Of a stretch of 64,000 nt of DNA, positions 8,645 to 16,990 are shown piece after piece. The notes beneath the pieces are model-generated. The model was not told the origin of the DNA. It made no database searches and saw only the letters and a program-made list of their open reading frames with translations. The stretch covers positions 186,001-250,000 of the forward strand of contig NZ_JACOPX010000008.1 of assembly GCF_015461835.1 (NCBI RefSeq), given 5' to 3'. Positions within the stretch are counted from its first letter, which is position 1, and each line of letters starts with the position of its first letter. The position numbers were made by a program, and so were the translations under genes. The stretch comes from Pseudomonas neuropathica. GTDB lineage: Bacteria; Pseudomonadota; Gammaproteobacteria; Pseudomonadales; Pseudomonadaceae.

Positions 8645-9643
8645 ATGTCCCTGCCCAACGAAATGACCCGCATCGAAATCAGCGAACCCGGTGGCCCCGA
8701 GGTCTTGCAACCCAAACGCGTGGCGCTTCCAACCGTCGCAGAAGGCGAGGTGCTGATCCGCGTACACGCCGCCGGGATCAACCGGCCGGACGCCTTGCAG
8801 CGTGCCGGTAAATACCCGATGAAACCCGGCATGAACCCGATTCCCGGGCTGGAGGTCGCCGGCGAAATCGTGGCCCTCGGAGCCAGTGTCAGCCAGTTCG
8901 CCGTGGGCGACAAAGTCTGCGCGCTGACCAACGGCGGTGGTTATGCCGAATACTGCGCCGTCCCCGCCGGCCAGACTCTGCCGATTCCACACGGTCTGGA
9001 CTGGGTGCACGCCGCCGCAATCCCGGAAACATTCTTTACCGTGTGGGCCAACCTGTTCGGCCTCGGCGGCGCCAGTCGTGGTCAGCGCGCTCTGATTCAC
9101 GGTGGCACCAGCGGCATCGGCACGACCGCACTGATGCTGTGCCGCGAGTTCGGCATAGAAGCTTTCGCCACTGCCGGCAGCCCGGACAAATGCGCAGCGA
9201 TTCGCGATCTCGGTGGCGAAGCGATCAATTATCGCGATGAGGATTTCGCGGCAGTCATCGCCGAGAAAACCGCAGGCCAAGGCGTCAATGTGATCCTCGA
9301 CATCATGGGCGGCTCGTACCTCAACGATAACGTCAGCGCCCTGGCGATGGATGGCCGACTGGTCATGCTCGGTTTCCTCGGCGGCGCGCGAGCCAATGAC
9401 TTTGACTTGCTGGCAATGATGGCCAAACGCGCGGTGATCACCGGCTCCCTGTTGCGCGCCCGCACTGCCGCCGAAAAAGCCGCGATTGCCGATCAACTGC
9501 GTGAGCATGTATGGCCGGCGCTGGCTGCCGGGCGCTGCCTGCCGATGATCGACAAGGTCTACCCGCTCGCCGACGCCGCTCAGGCTCACGCGCACATGGA
9601 GGCTGGCGACCATATCGGCAAGATCGTTCTGCAAGTCGTGTGA
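8645..9643 (+). CDS. NAD(P)H-quinone oxidoreductase, zinc-independent MDR family (PIG3-like)
   Basis: 332 residues from the ATG at 8645, which follows AGGAA; the frame also opens upstream but without a better signal. The GroES-like domain includes AAGINRPDALQRAGKYP. The Rossmann fold has ALIHGGTSGIGTTALML (about 145-160). The C-terminus (AAQAHAHMEAGDHIGKIVL) is typical of PIG3/QOR enzymes. The zinc-ligand pattern of alcohol dehydrogenases is absent. It likely reduces quinones or enones with NADPH in the cytoplasm. Confidence 0.9.
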   Translation: MSLPNEMTRIEISEPGGPEVLQPKRVALPTVAEGEVLIRVHAAGINRPDALQRAGKYPMKPGMNPIPGLEVAGEIVALGASVSQFAVGDKVCALTNGGGYAEYCAVPAGQTLPIPHGLDWVHAAAIPETFFTVWANLFGLGGASRGQRALIHGGTSGIGTTALMLCREFGIEAFATAGSPDKCAAIRDLGGEAINYRDEDFAAVIAEKTAGQGVNVILDIMGGSYLNDNVSALAMDGRLVMLGFLGGARANDFDLLAMMAKRAVITGSLLRARTAAEKAAIADQLREHVWPALAAGRCLPMIDKVYPLADAAQAHAHMEAGDHIGKIVLQVV

Positions 9644-9755
9644 GTCTTTGCAGCATTTGGTAATTGTTGCGCCGGGGCGGTGGTCGAAAAACTCACGCGC
9701 AGACCGAGGCATCTGGTAAAAAGCCTTCTTTGTCTGCGCCTGGGTGAAACGTTTA

Positions 9756-10700
9756 ATGTTCCTGTCCTTCATGACGCGTCTGCGCCGCCGCCGTTTGGCG
9801 TTTGCCTGCATGGCCGCGCTGATTATCGGCGTGCCGACCAGTTGTGCCGTGCTCGAACACACCGAACGCAAACTGCTGTTTCGCATCGAACCGGGCACTG
9901 CCGGTTGGTATCACGGCTTGCCCGGCAGCGTGCAGGAACTCGACCTGCAACCGAAGAGCTTCAAGGCCGGGCAGAACATTCATGCCTGGTGGTGGCCGGC
10001 GGAAAAAGCCAATGCGCCGGCCATTCTCTATTTGCATGGTGTGCGCTGGAACCTCACCGGGCAGTTGTTCCGCATCGAGCAACTGCGCGCTGCGGGCTAT
10101 TCAGTGCTGGCCATCGACTACCGAGGATTCGGCAAGAGCCATGGTGATCTGCCGTCCGAAAGCAGCGTTTACGAAGATGCGCGGGTGGCGTGGGAGCGCT
10201 TCAAACTGCTGCAACCGGACCCGGCCAAACGCCTGATCTACGGGCACTCCCTCGGTGGCGCCGTGGCCATCGATCTGGCCGCGGAACTCGGCCAGGCCGC
10301 CGCTCGCGATCAGTCTGCATTACCGGTGCGCGGACTGGTGATCGAGTCCACATTCACCACGCTGGCGGATGTTGCCGCGTCGGTGGCCAACACTTCGCTG
10401 CCGGTGCGCTGGCTGCTGTCGCAGAAATTCGACTCGATCGACAAGATCGCTGATATCCACATGCCGCTGCTGGTGGTCCACGGTTTAGCTGACGCTTTCG
10501 TGCCGCCGCGCTTCAGCGAGCAACTGTTCAACGCCGCGCAACAACCCAAGCGCCTGCTGTTGGTGCCGGGCGCTACGCACAACAACAGCATGGCGCTCGG
10601 CGGGCAGAATTACCGCAAGGCGCTCGACAGCCTGATGCAGAGCAAACCGGCCCCCCGGGTGGCCGGACCTGCCACCGTGCGCAACGGGCGGGACACTTAA
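9756..10700 (+). CDS. Membrane-anchored or exported alpha/beta hydrolase
   Basis: 314 residues from the ATG at 9756; a GTG at 9744 is an alternative and a GGTGA site suits the ATG. A positively charged N-terminus and a hydrophobic stretch (RLAFACMAALIIGVPTSC) suggest a signal anchor or an atypical lipoprotein signal. The fold shows the oxyanion region LYLHGVRWN, the nucleophile elbow GHSLGGA, an acid site in VVHGLADAFVPP and the catalytic His in GATHNNS. Similar proteins are annotated as YfhR/BEM46-like hydrolases. The substrate is unknown. The stop overlaps the convergent ABC transporter gene by 4 bases. Confidence 0.88.
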   Translation: MFLSFMTRLRRRRLAFACMAALIIGVPTSCAVLEHTERKLLFRIEPGTAGWYHGLPGSVQELDLQPKSFKAGQNIHAWWWPAEKANAPAILYLHGVRWNLTGQLFRIEQLRAAGYSVLAIDYRGFGKSHGDLPSESSVYEDARVAWERFKLLQPDPAKRLIYGHSLGGAVAIDLAAELGQAAARDQSALPVRGLVIESTFTTLADVAASVANTSLPVRWLLSQKFDSIDKIADIHMPLLVVHGLADAFVPPRFSEQLFNAAQQPKRLLLVPGATHNNSMALGGQNYRKALDSLMQSKPAPRVAGPATVRNGRDT

Positions 10701-12508
10701 CGGTAGCCGCGAGCCTGCAAATCGAACAGTTGCGCGTAATGCCCGGCGGCGGCGATCAGTTGATCGTGGCTGCCCTGCTCCAGAATTTGCCCTTGTTGCA
10801 ACACGATGATGTGGTCGGCATTGCGCACGCTGGAAAACCGATGGGAAATCAGCAACGTCATGCGACCTTCGCTGTGCTGGCTGAAATGCTCGAACACCGC
10901 CGCCTCGGCCACAGGATCAAGGGCGGACGTTGGCTCATCGAGGATCAGAATATCGGCATCACGGCGCATATACGCACGGGACAAGGCAATCTTCTGCCAC
11001 TGCCCGCCAGACAACTCCTGGCCACCGGCAAACCAGCGTCCCAACTGCGTGGCATAACCCTTGTCTAGCCCTTCGATGAAGGGAGCCGCCATGCCTTGGG
11101 CCGCGGCCTCCTGCCAGCGTTGCGCGTCGTTGAACGCCAGGGTATCGCCGACGCCAATGTTTTCTCCGACGCTGAACTGGTAGCGGATGTAGTCCTGAAA
11201 AATCACCCCAATGCGTCGACGTAACGCGGTCTCCTGCCAATCCTGCAAATCGCTGCCGTCGAGCAGGATGCGCCCTTGATCGGGGCGGTAGAGTCGGGTC
11301 AGCAACTTGATCAGCGTGGTCTTGCCTGAACCGTTCTCGCCGACCAGCGCCATGCTCTGGCCTGGCACCAGTTGCAGGTCAATGTTTTCCAGCGCTGGCC
11401 GACTGGCACCCGGATAACGGAAACCGACGTTCTCGAAACGCAAACCATCGCCCGGGCAGACGCCGACCGTCAGGTGGCCGCTATCGACCTGAACCGGTTC
11501 GGCCAGGTATTCATACAGACTGGTCAGGTAGAGGCCATCTTCGTACAAGCCACTGATCGCACTCAGACTGCTGCTCACCGCGCTTTGGCCTTGCTTGAAC
11601 AGCACCAGATACATGGTCATCTGACCGAGGCTGATCTGGCCATGTACGGCATCGATCACCACCCAGGCATAGGCCACATAAAATGCCGCAGTACCGAGCA
11701 GGCCAAGGCCAAATCCCCAGCCATCGCGTCGCAACGTCAGGCGGCGGTCTTCGGCATACAGCCTGGCGAACGTGTCGCGGTAGCGTTGCAGTAACAGCGG
11801 CGCGAAGCCGAACAGCTTGACCTCTTTAATATAAGTTTCGTGGGACAGCAGGGTTTCGATGTAATTCTGCTGCCGACTCTCCGGCGCGCGGCGAGTAAAC
11901 AAACGAAAGGCGTCACCGGAAAAATGCGCTTCGGCAAAGAATACCGGTAACGCACCGACCACCAGCAATGCCAGCGCCCAAGGGGAAAAATGCACCAGCA
12001 GCACCCCGAAGCTGATCAGCATGATCAGGTTTTGAATCAAACCCAACGACTTCATGACCAGCGCCAGTGGCCGGGTCGAAGCCTCGCGACGGACACGCAC
12101 CAGTTTGTCGTAGAACTCGGAGTTTTCGAACTGCACCAGTGACAGGGTCTGCGCTTTCTGCAAAATCAGCGTATTGACCTTCTGCCCCAGTTGCACCCGC
12201 AACAGCGATTGCTGCACCGACAGTGCCCGTTGCGTGCCGGACAACAGCGCCAATACACCGGCCTCCAACAACACGTAACGCAACACGGGCCACAGCGGCG
12301 CACTGCCGTGCTGCGCGTGCAACTGCATCGCTGCCACCACCGCATCGACAATCCGCTGCCCCAACCATGCCGCCAGTGCCGGCAGCAAACCGGCAACCAA
12401 TGTTGCCAGCACCAGCCCCAGAAACAAGCCACGCGATGTCCCCCAGACCAGGCGCAAGGCTCGCTGCGCCTGATCGAACAAGGACGTGAAACGCGATAGA
12501 TCAGGCAT
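10697..12508 (-). CDS. ABC exporter, fused membrane and ATPase domains
   Basis: 603 residues. The N-terminal half (about 25-330) holds six hydrophobic helices, as in MsbA-type exporters. The ATPase half has Walker A GENGSGKTT, the signature LSGGQ and Walker B ILILDEPTSALDP, followed by the H-loop LISHRFSS. It is a half-transporter that probably works as a homodimer in the inner membrane. No peptidase domain or accessory protein is nearby, so the cargo (lipid, peptide or drug) is open. It is convergent with the hydrolase gene. Confidence 0.92.
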   Translation of the reverse strand: MPDLSRFTSLFDQAQRALRLVWGTSRGLFLGLVLATLVAGLLPALAAWLGQRIVDAVVAAMQLHAQHGSAPLWPVLRYVLLEAGVLALLSGTQRALSVQQSLLRVQLGQKVNTLILQKAQTLSLVQFENSEFYDKLVRVRREASTRPLALVMKSLGLIQNLIMLISFGVLLVHFSPWALALLVVGALPVFFAEAHFSGDAFRLFTRRAPESRQQNYIETLLSHETYIKEVKLFGFAPLLLQRYRDTFARLYAEDRRLTLRRDGWGFGLGLLGTAAFYVAYAWVVIDAVHGQISLGQMTMYLVLFKQGQSAVSSSLSAISGLYEDGLYLTSLYEYLAEPVQVDSGHLTVGVCPGDGLRFENVGFRYPGASRPALENIDLQLVPGQSMALVGENGSGKTTLIKLLTRLYRPDQGRILLDGSDLQDWQETALRRRIGVIFQDYIRYQFSVGENIGVGDTLAFNDAQRWQEAAAQGMAAPFIEGLDKGYATQLGRWFAGGQELSGGQWQKIALSRAYMRRDADILILDEPTSALDPVAEAAVFEHFSQHSEGRMTLLISHRFSSVRNADHIIVLQQGQILEQGSHDQLIAAAGHYAQLFDLQARGYR

Positions 12509-12729
12509 GGGGCTTTGGACTCTGCAGGTGATGATTGTGCGTCATGGTACTCCAGCGCTACGACTGAATTTCAAACGACGAGCGCGTTATCGTCGACGTG
12601 CTTTTCAGAACAAAAAAATCTGGAAGACTCATCCCTTTCCGGCGTCCAACGCTCTGCTATGGTTTAACCGCCCTACGCGGAACCCGGCGACACCCGCCCG
12701 CTCCGCGCCTGACTGCCGGGAGCAGAGAC

Positions 12730-13143
12730 ATGAGAATCAATCCCTACCTGATCTTCAACGGAGATTGCCGCGCGGCCTTCACCTTTTACGAGCAAGCCTT
12801 GCAAGGAAAGCTCGAAGCGATGATGACATTCGGCGAAACACCCGCCGCCGAACACGTGCCGAAAGAACACCACAACCTGATCATCCACACCTGCCTGAAA
12901 GTGAGTGATCAGATGATCATGGCCTCGGACACCACACCCGATCGCCCGACCCAGGGCATGAGTGGCTGCTCGATTTCGCTGAACGTCGACAGCATTGCCG
13001 AGGCCGAGCGCGTGTTCAACGCGCTGGCCAAGGACGGCCGCATCGATATGCCGCTGGAAGCGACGTTCTGGGCGGCGCGTTTCGGCATGCTGGTCGATCG
13101 TTTTGGAGTGTCGTGGATGGTCAATTGCGAGAGCGAAAAGTAA
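12730..13143 (+). CDS. VOC-family protein, PhnB/YjdN-like
   Basis: 137 residues from the ATG at 12730. The sequence NPYLIFNGDCRAAFTFYEQAL begins a glyoxalase/bleomycin-resistance fold of the PhnB (3-demethylubiquinone-9 methyltransferase-like) subgroup, and FGMLVDRFGVSWMVNC is its usual end. These proteins are dimers of beta-alpha-beta-beta-beta modules. A catalytic role is unproven for this subgroup. The frame is open further upstream but the homologous start is clear. A stem-loop follows the gene. Confidence 0.88.
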   Translation: MRINPYLIFNGDCRAAFTFYEQALQGKLEAMMTFGETPAAEHVPKEHHNLIIHTCLKVSDQMIMASDTTPDRPTQGMSGCSISLNVDSIAEAERVFNALAKDGRIDMPLEATFWAARFGMLVDRFGVSWMVNCESEK

Positions 13144-13165
13144 CCCTGACATTTCGTCAGGCATG

Positions 13166-13199
13166 AAAAAGCCCAACCTGAAAAGATTGGGCTTTCTGC
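13166..13199. terminator. Intrinsic terminator hairpin
   Basis: AAAGCCCAA and TTGGGCTTT form the stem around an interrupted loop. It lies 25 bases after the VOC gene and just past the 3' end of the convergent small secreted-protein gene. A near-identical hairpin occurs at 19466-19495. Confidence 0.75.
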
Positions 13200-13200
13200 G

Positions 13201-13530
13201 TTATCGCTGGGCCAGTTCGTGGCGTACGCATTGTTCGTAATAGGTCTGTTTGACCGCCGCTGGTTTGAGCTTCGACGTGCTGTTGTAGGTTTGCTCGGTA
13301 ATTCCCATCGCGGTCATACGCATCCACGGTTGCTGGAATCGTCGCACCTGCAATTGTTTGCGCGCGCCATACAGCGAGACGCCTGACAGCTTCGATTGCT
13401 GAGCACCGGCAGCGATATCCGAACCCCAGGTGCAGGCAAAGCGATGGCTTTTGCTTAACTCTTTCGCCTGCACGCCTGTGGCGAAGACAGCCAGGGAAAG
13501 CGTTGCAACGGTGATAACAATCGTCCGCAT
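13201..13530 (-). CDS. Small secreted protein of unknown function
   Basis: 109 residues from the ATG at 13530. A clear signal peptide (MRTIVITVATLSLAVFATGVQA) is followed by a mature domain of about 85 residues with two Cys (FACTWGSD and YYEQCVRHEL) that could form a disulfide. The codon use matches neighbouring genes. I do not recognise a family with known function. It lies downstream of the rtc operon terminator and is probably a separate unit. Confidence 0.7.
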   Translation of the reverse strand: MRTIVITVATLSLAVFATGVQAKELSKSHRFACTWGSDIAAGAQQSKLSGVSLYGARKQLQVRRFQQPWMRMTAMGITEQTYNSTSKLKPAAVKQTYYEQCVRHELAQR

Positions 13531-13628
13531 AGAGCCCACCTAACCTTTTGAAAAAAGGCGATTTTGCCGGGGAAGCGAACGCCCGGGGGCCAGCAATTTG
13601 CCGCCTTTCGCGAGTTTTTTGCGGACGT

Positions 13629-13672
13629 AAAAAAGGGCGATGGGATTTTCTGATGAAATCCCACCGCCCTTG
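13629..13672 (-). terminator. Terminator of the rtcBA operon
   Basis: On the minus strand, AAGGGCGGTGGGATTTC pairs with GAAAATCCCATCGCCCTT (one mismatch) and is followed by TTTTTT. It lies 10 bases after the rtcA stop codon. Confidence 0.85.
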
Positions 13673-13681
13673 GCCTGACGA

Positions 13682-14707
13682 TCAGTTGGCGATGACCTCA
13701 ACGCGCAATCGATCAGCGCCCTCTTCCCGACAATCGATGCGAACCGGCAAAAACACCTCGATCACCGCGATATTGCTGTGCAGATGCTCGGTCATGCGTG
13801 GCGTGGTAAACGAGCCGCCACCGGCCAGCGCCATTGGCAACAGCAATTGATCGGCAAGGTGCTCGGCCACCGCAGCACCACTGCGCAACCAGTCGGCGGC
13901 CTGATTGATCGCGGCATCGGCGACCTTTTCTGCCCGTAGCGACACTTGGCCAAATGCGCTGAACACCTCGGTGACGTGCTCGAATGCATACTCCAGCAAC
14001 AACACATTGCCCGGGCCCCGCGCCGGATCGAGGGTGACATGTTGCAGCGCCGCAGACGGCAGACTCAAACGCTTGGCCACTTGGCTCAACTCACGTTCGG
14101 CCACCGTCGGTGCCAGCCCGGCAGTGAGCGCCGATGCGTGCTGCGAAACCGCCTTGCCGCGTTCACACAGGTCCAGCCGCGTCAGGTTCGACGGTTGCAC
14201 GTTCACTTCAATCTCACCACCGCCTGCCGGGACAAATCCATGTCGCAACAAGTCCAGCTCGACGTTGGCGCCCATGCGCCGCAACAGCGGCAGCCAACTG
14301 CGCGTGAGAAAATCGGTCGGCGGCGCCAGCGGGTTATGCGTGCCACCCGAGATTCGCACCCGACTCGCCTCTGGTGCCCGCAACAGTGCCGGCAACAAGG
14401 TCTGCAATACCAGCGTGCAACTGCCGGCGGTACCGATGGCGAACTGGTATTCGCCAGAGCGAATCGCGCCGGGCTCAAAGCTCAACGCTTGCGAGCCCAA
14501 GTGCGCACCGGAAACCGTCGCGCCGCAGACCTCAGCCGCCGCCATGACCGCCGTCAAATGTTGCCTGAGCAATCCCGGACGGCTGCGCCTGGCACGAATC
14601 TGTTTAATGCGAAACGCCCTGCCCGTCACCATCGACAGGCTCAAGGCACTACGCAACACCTGGCCGCCACCGATGGCACCGTCCAGTTCTATCACTTCCT
14701 GTTTCAT
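13682..14707 (-). CDS. rtcA: RNA 3'-terminal phosphate cyclase RtcA
   Basis: 341 residues, the usual RtcA length. It converts RNA 3'-phosphate ends to 2',3'-cyclic phosphates using ATP through an RtcA-AMP intermediate. Visible signatures are the N-terminal GGGQVLRSALSLS, RPGLLRQHLTAV, HGFVPAGGGEIE, and the C-terminal TEHLHSNIAVIEVF region that holds the catalytic His. The start is 8 bases after the rlaP stop, so it is the third gene of a rtcB-rlaP-rtcA operon. The cyclic ends it makes can be used by RtcB. Confidence 0.95.
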   Translation of the reverse strand: MKQEVIELDGAIGGGQVLRSALSLSMVTGRAFRIKQIRARRSRPGLLRQHLTAVMAAAEVCGATVSGAHLGSQALSFEPGAIRSGEYQFAIGTAGSCTLVLQTLLPALLRAPEASRVRISGGTHNPLAPPTDFLTRSWLPLLRRMGANVELDLLRHGFVPAGGGEIEVNVQPSNLTRLDLCERGKAVSQHASALTAGLAPTVAERELSQVAKRLSLPSAALQHVTLDPARGPGNVLLLEYAFEHVTEVFSAFGQVSLRAEKVADAAINQAADWLRSGAAVAEHLADQLLLPMALAGGGSFTTPRMTEHLHSNIAVIEVFLPVRIDCREEGADRLRVEVIAN

Positions 14708-14715
14708 GGCATTCC

Positions 14716-15504
14716 TTACGCGTACAGCCCGACGGTATCCCGGAGGTACTGATCCAGCCGTCGCGAGTCTTCCTGAGTTCTGAGTAATGTGGGCACTTCG
14801 CGCTCGAGTTCGGCCGCGATAAACCCGTGCAACGCCGGTCGACGCGGCCCGTAGGCGCTCTCATCGGCATTGCGTTTAAGGGCGAGCAATTCGTCGACTT
14901 CATCGAGCAACGCGCGGTCGTCGACGGTGGTCAGCAGGTCGGCAAACGTCATCGGTGGCCGACCTCGTCCCTGATCGATCCAGCGCACGGCCAATAATGG
15001 TCGCAGCACGTAGAAGTACTTTTTGAAACGCACGGTTTCACCTTGCAGGTAACCGCGAAAGTTCTTCTTTGCCATCGACAGATAGTGATTGCGCGCTGCT
15101 GGTGGGCTGTAGAACGCTTCGGCGAGTTCGCGCAGCTGTGCCACCTGCGCGATTTCACTGCGATAAACCAGCGGCGAGTCGAGCCACTCCAGCAAGGTCG
15201 GATTGGATTTGCGCAACAATCCGAGGGTCTTGCGCAGCTCCCAACCACTGACATCAAGTTCATCGTCCAGCGGACGTTCGATCACATCACGCGGCGCATC
15301 GACCTGAACGAACCACTCGGGCTTCTCCACGTACACAAACCGTACGTCGTAATCGCTGTCGGTCGAGGCAAAACCCCAGGCTCGACTGCCGGACTCACAG
15401 GCATACAACACCCTGACATTGCGCTCGCGCTCTATCCGCGCCAGCTCTTGCAGAACCCGCGCGCGCATCGTATTGCACAGCGGGTGACGCTCTTCGAATT
15501 CCAT
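14716..15504 (-). CDS. RtcB-associated polymerase-beta-type nucleotidyltransferase (RlaP family)
   Basis: 262 residues from the ATG at 15504, 13 bases after the rtcB stop; the frame runs on upstream but inside rtcB. The pattern ESGSRAWGFASTDSDYDVRF near residue 35 is the GS-x-DxD active site of minimal nucleotidyltransferases in the DUF/PF10127 group. That group has been named RlaP from its association with RNA ligases. The family is predicted to add nucleotides to, or otherwise process, RNA ends during repair. Sitting between rtcB and rtcA strongly supports an RNA-repair role. Its exact reaction is not established as far as I know. Confidence 0.88.
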   Translation of the reverse strand: MEFEERHPLCNTMRARVLQELARIERERNVRVLYACESGSRAWGFASTDSDYDVRFVYVEKPEWFVQVDAPRDVIERPLDDELDVSGWELRKTLGLLRKSNPTLLEWLDSPLVYRSEIAQVAQLRELAEAFYSPPAARNHYLSMAKKNFRGYLQGETVRFKKYFYVLRPLLAVRWIDQGRGRPPMTFADLLTTVDDRALLDEVDELLALKRNADESAYGPRRPALHGFIAAELEREVPTLLRTQEDSRRLDQYLRDTVGLYA

Positions 15505-15517
15505 GATTTGCTTTCCT

Positions 15518-16744
15518 TCATCCTTTGACGCACACCACCTGACGCAAGGTGTGCAGCACTTCCACCAGCTCACGCTGGGCGTGCATGACTTTGTCGATGT
15601 CCTTGTAGGCCATCGGAATCTCGTCGATCACCGCCTCGTCCTTGCGGCACTCCACATGGGCCGTGGCGCGAATCTGATCCTCGACAGTGAACATATTCTT
15701 GGCCTTGGTCCGACTCATGGTGCGGCCGGCGCCGTGGCTGCAGGAACTGAAGGATTCTTCGTTACCCAGGCCGCGAACGATGAAACTCTTGGCGCCCATC
15801 GAGCCTGGAATAATCCCCAACTCGCCCTTCTTCGCCGACACCGCACCTTTGCGCGTGACCAATACCTCTTCGCCGAAATGCCGCTCTTTCTGCACATAGT
15901 TGTGGTGGCAGTTGACCGCTTCCAGCGCCACTTCAAACGGCTTGCGAATAATCTGTCGCGTCGCCTGAATCACCGCGCGCATCATCAGCTCGCGGTTCTG
16001 TTTGGCGAAGTCCTGCGCCCAACCCACCGCTTCCACATAATCATCAAAGTGCTGACTGCCCTCTTCGAAGTAGGCCAGATCACGATCCGGCAGGTTGGCG
16101 ATGTGCTGACGCATATCCGCCTGAGCCATCTGGATGAACAGGTTGCCGATCGCATTGCCGACGCCACGCGAGCCGCTGTGCAACATGAACCAGACCCGGT
16201 TGGCTTCATCCAGGCACACTTCGATGAAGTGGTTGCCGCTGCCGAGCGTACCGAGGTGCCCGCGGTTGTTGGTGTTGGCCAGTTTCGGGTACTTGTCAGT
16301 GATCAATTTGAACCGTGGCTGCAGCCCCGCCCAGGCCTGATCGGCTTGCTGCGGGATCTCATCCCAGGCGCCCTTGTCGCGCCGCGAACGGTTTGAACTG
16401 CGGCCATGCGGCACTGCTTGCTCGATAGCGCTGCGCAGCCCGTGCAGGTTGTCCGGCAGATCGGCAGCCGTCAGTGACGTGCGCGCGGCGATCATGCCGC
16501 AGCCGATGTCGACGCCGACCGCTGCCGGAATGATCGCGCCGACTGTCGGGATCACGCTGCCGATGGTCGAGCCCTTGCCCAAGTGCACATCCGGCATGAC
16601 CGCCAGATGTTTGAAGATGAACGGCATTTTCGCGGTGTTCATCAACTGCTCGCGGGCCTCGTTTTCTACCGGAACGCCTTCGGTCCAGAGTTTGATCGGT
16701 TTGCCGTTGGCGACTTCGAGCAATTGGTAAGTGTGATCTTTCAT
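15518..16744 (-). CDS. rtcB: RNA-splicing/repair ligase RtcB
   Basis: 408 residues from the ATG at 16744, exactly the E. coli length, beginning MKDHTYQLLEVANGKPIKLW. In-frame starts at 16786 and 16828 exist, but the one at 16828 lies upstream of the transcription start implied by the sigma-54-type promoter. RtcB joins 2',3'-cyclic-phosphate or 3'-phosphate RNA to 5'-OH RNA using GTP and Mn2+. The metal and guanylylation sites are visible: MPDVHLGKGSTIG, GVDIGCGM, GSGNHFIEV and SCSHGAGRTMSR, the last with the guanylylated His. First gene of the operon. Confidence 0.95.
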   Translation of the reverse strand: MKDHTYQLLEVANGKPIKLWTEGVPVENEAREQLMNTAKMPFIFKHLAVMPDVHLGKGSTIGSVIPTVGAIIPAAVGVDIGCGMIAARTSLTAADLPDNLHGLRSAIEQAVPHGRSSNRSRRDKGAWDEIPQQADQAWAGLQPRFKLITDKYPKLANTNNRGHLGTLGSGNHFIEVCLDEANRVWFMLHSGSRGVGNAIGNLFIQMAQADMRQHIANLPDRDLAYFEEGSQHFDDYVEAVGWAQDFAKQNRELMMRAVIQATRQIIRKPFEVALEAVNCHHNYVQKERHFGEEVLVTRKGAVSAKKGELGIIPGSMGAKSFIVRGLGNEESFSSCSHGAGRTMSRTKAKNMFTVEDQIRATAHVECRKDEAVIDEIPMAYKDIDKVMHAQRELVEVLHTLRQVVCVKG

Positions 16745-16829
16745 GTCTTTATTCGACTGCGTATTAAATAAATCTGAGTTGGCCATCTTGGCGTCTCGCT
16801 GGGTTTTGCTGTTCGTTGCGATAGACATA

Positions 16830-16844
16830 GCAGCGGCCGTGCCA
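16830..16844 (-). promoter_or_regulatory. Sigma-54-type promoter of rtcB-rlaP-rtcA
   Basis: On the minus strand TGGCACGGCCGCTGC matches the -24/-12 consensus TGGCACRNNNNTTGC at all fixed positions but one. The GG and GC are correctly spaced. The expected start of transcription is near 16819. The divergent rtcR encodes the matching sigma-54 activator. Confidence 0.8.
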
Positions 16845-16972
16845 GGTTTTCAATTCCCTCGAAAAAACTTCATAACTCTCTGTTTTAAATGACATTTATT
16901 ATCTATCGACTTTTTGATCGTTTGAATTGACGACAAACCTGGCGTAAAAAAATTATCATTAGATATCGTTTT

Positions 16973-16988
16973 TTATCTTTTGAGATAA
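16973..16988. promoter_or_regulatory. Palindrome in the rtcR leader
   Basis: TTATCT-TTTG-AGATAA is a perfect 6-bp inverted repeat ending 2 bases before the rtcR ATG. It lies in the AT-rich 146-bp rtcB-rtcR spacer. It could be an RtcR site or a hairpin over the ribosome-binding region (GAGATAAGC). Confidence 0.4.
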
Positions 16989-16990
16989 GC

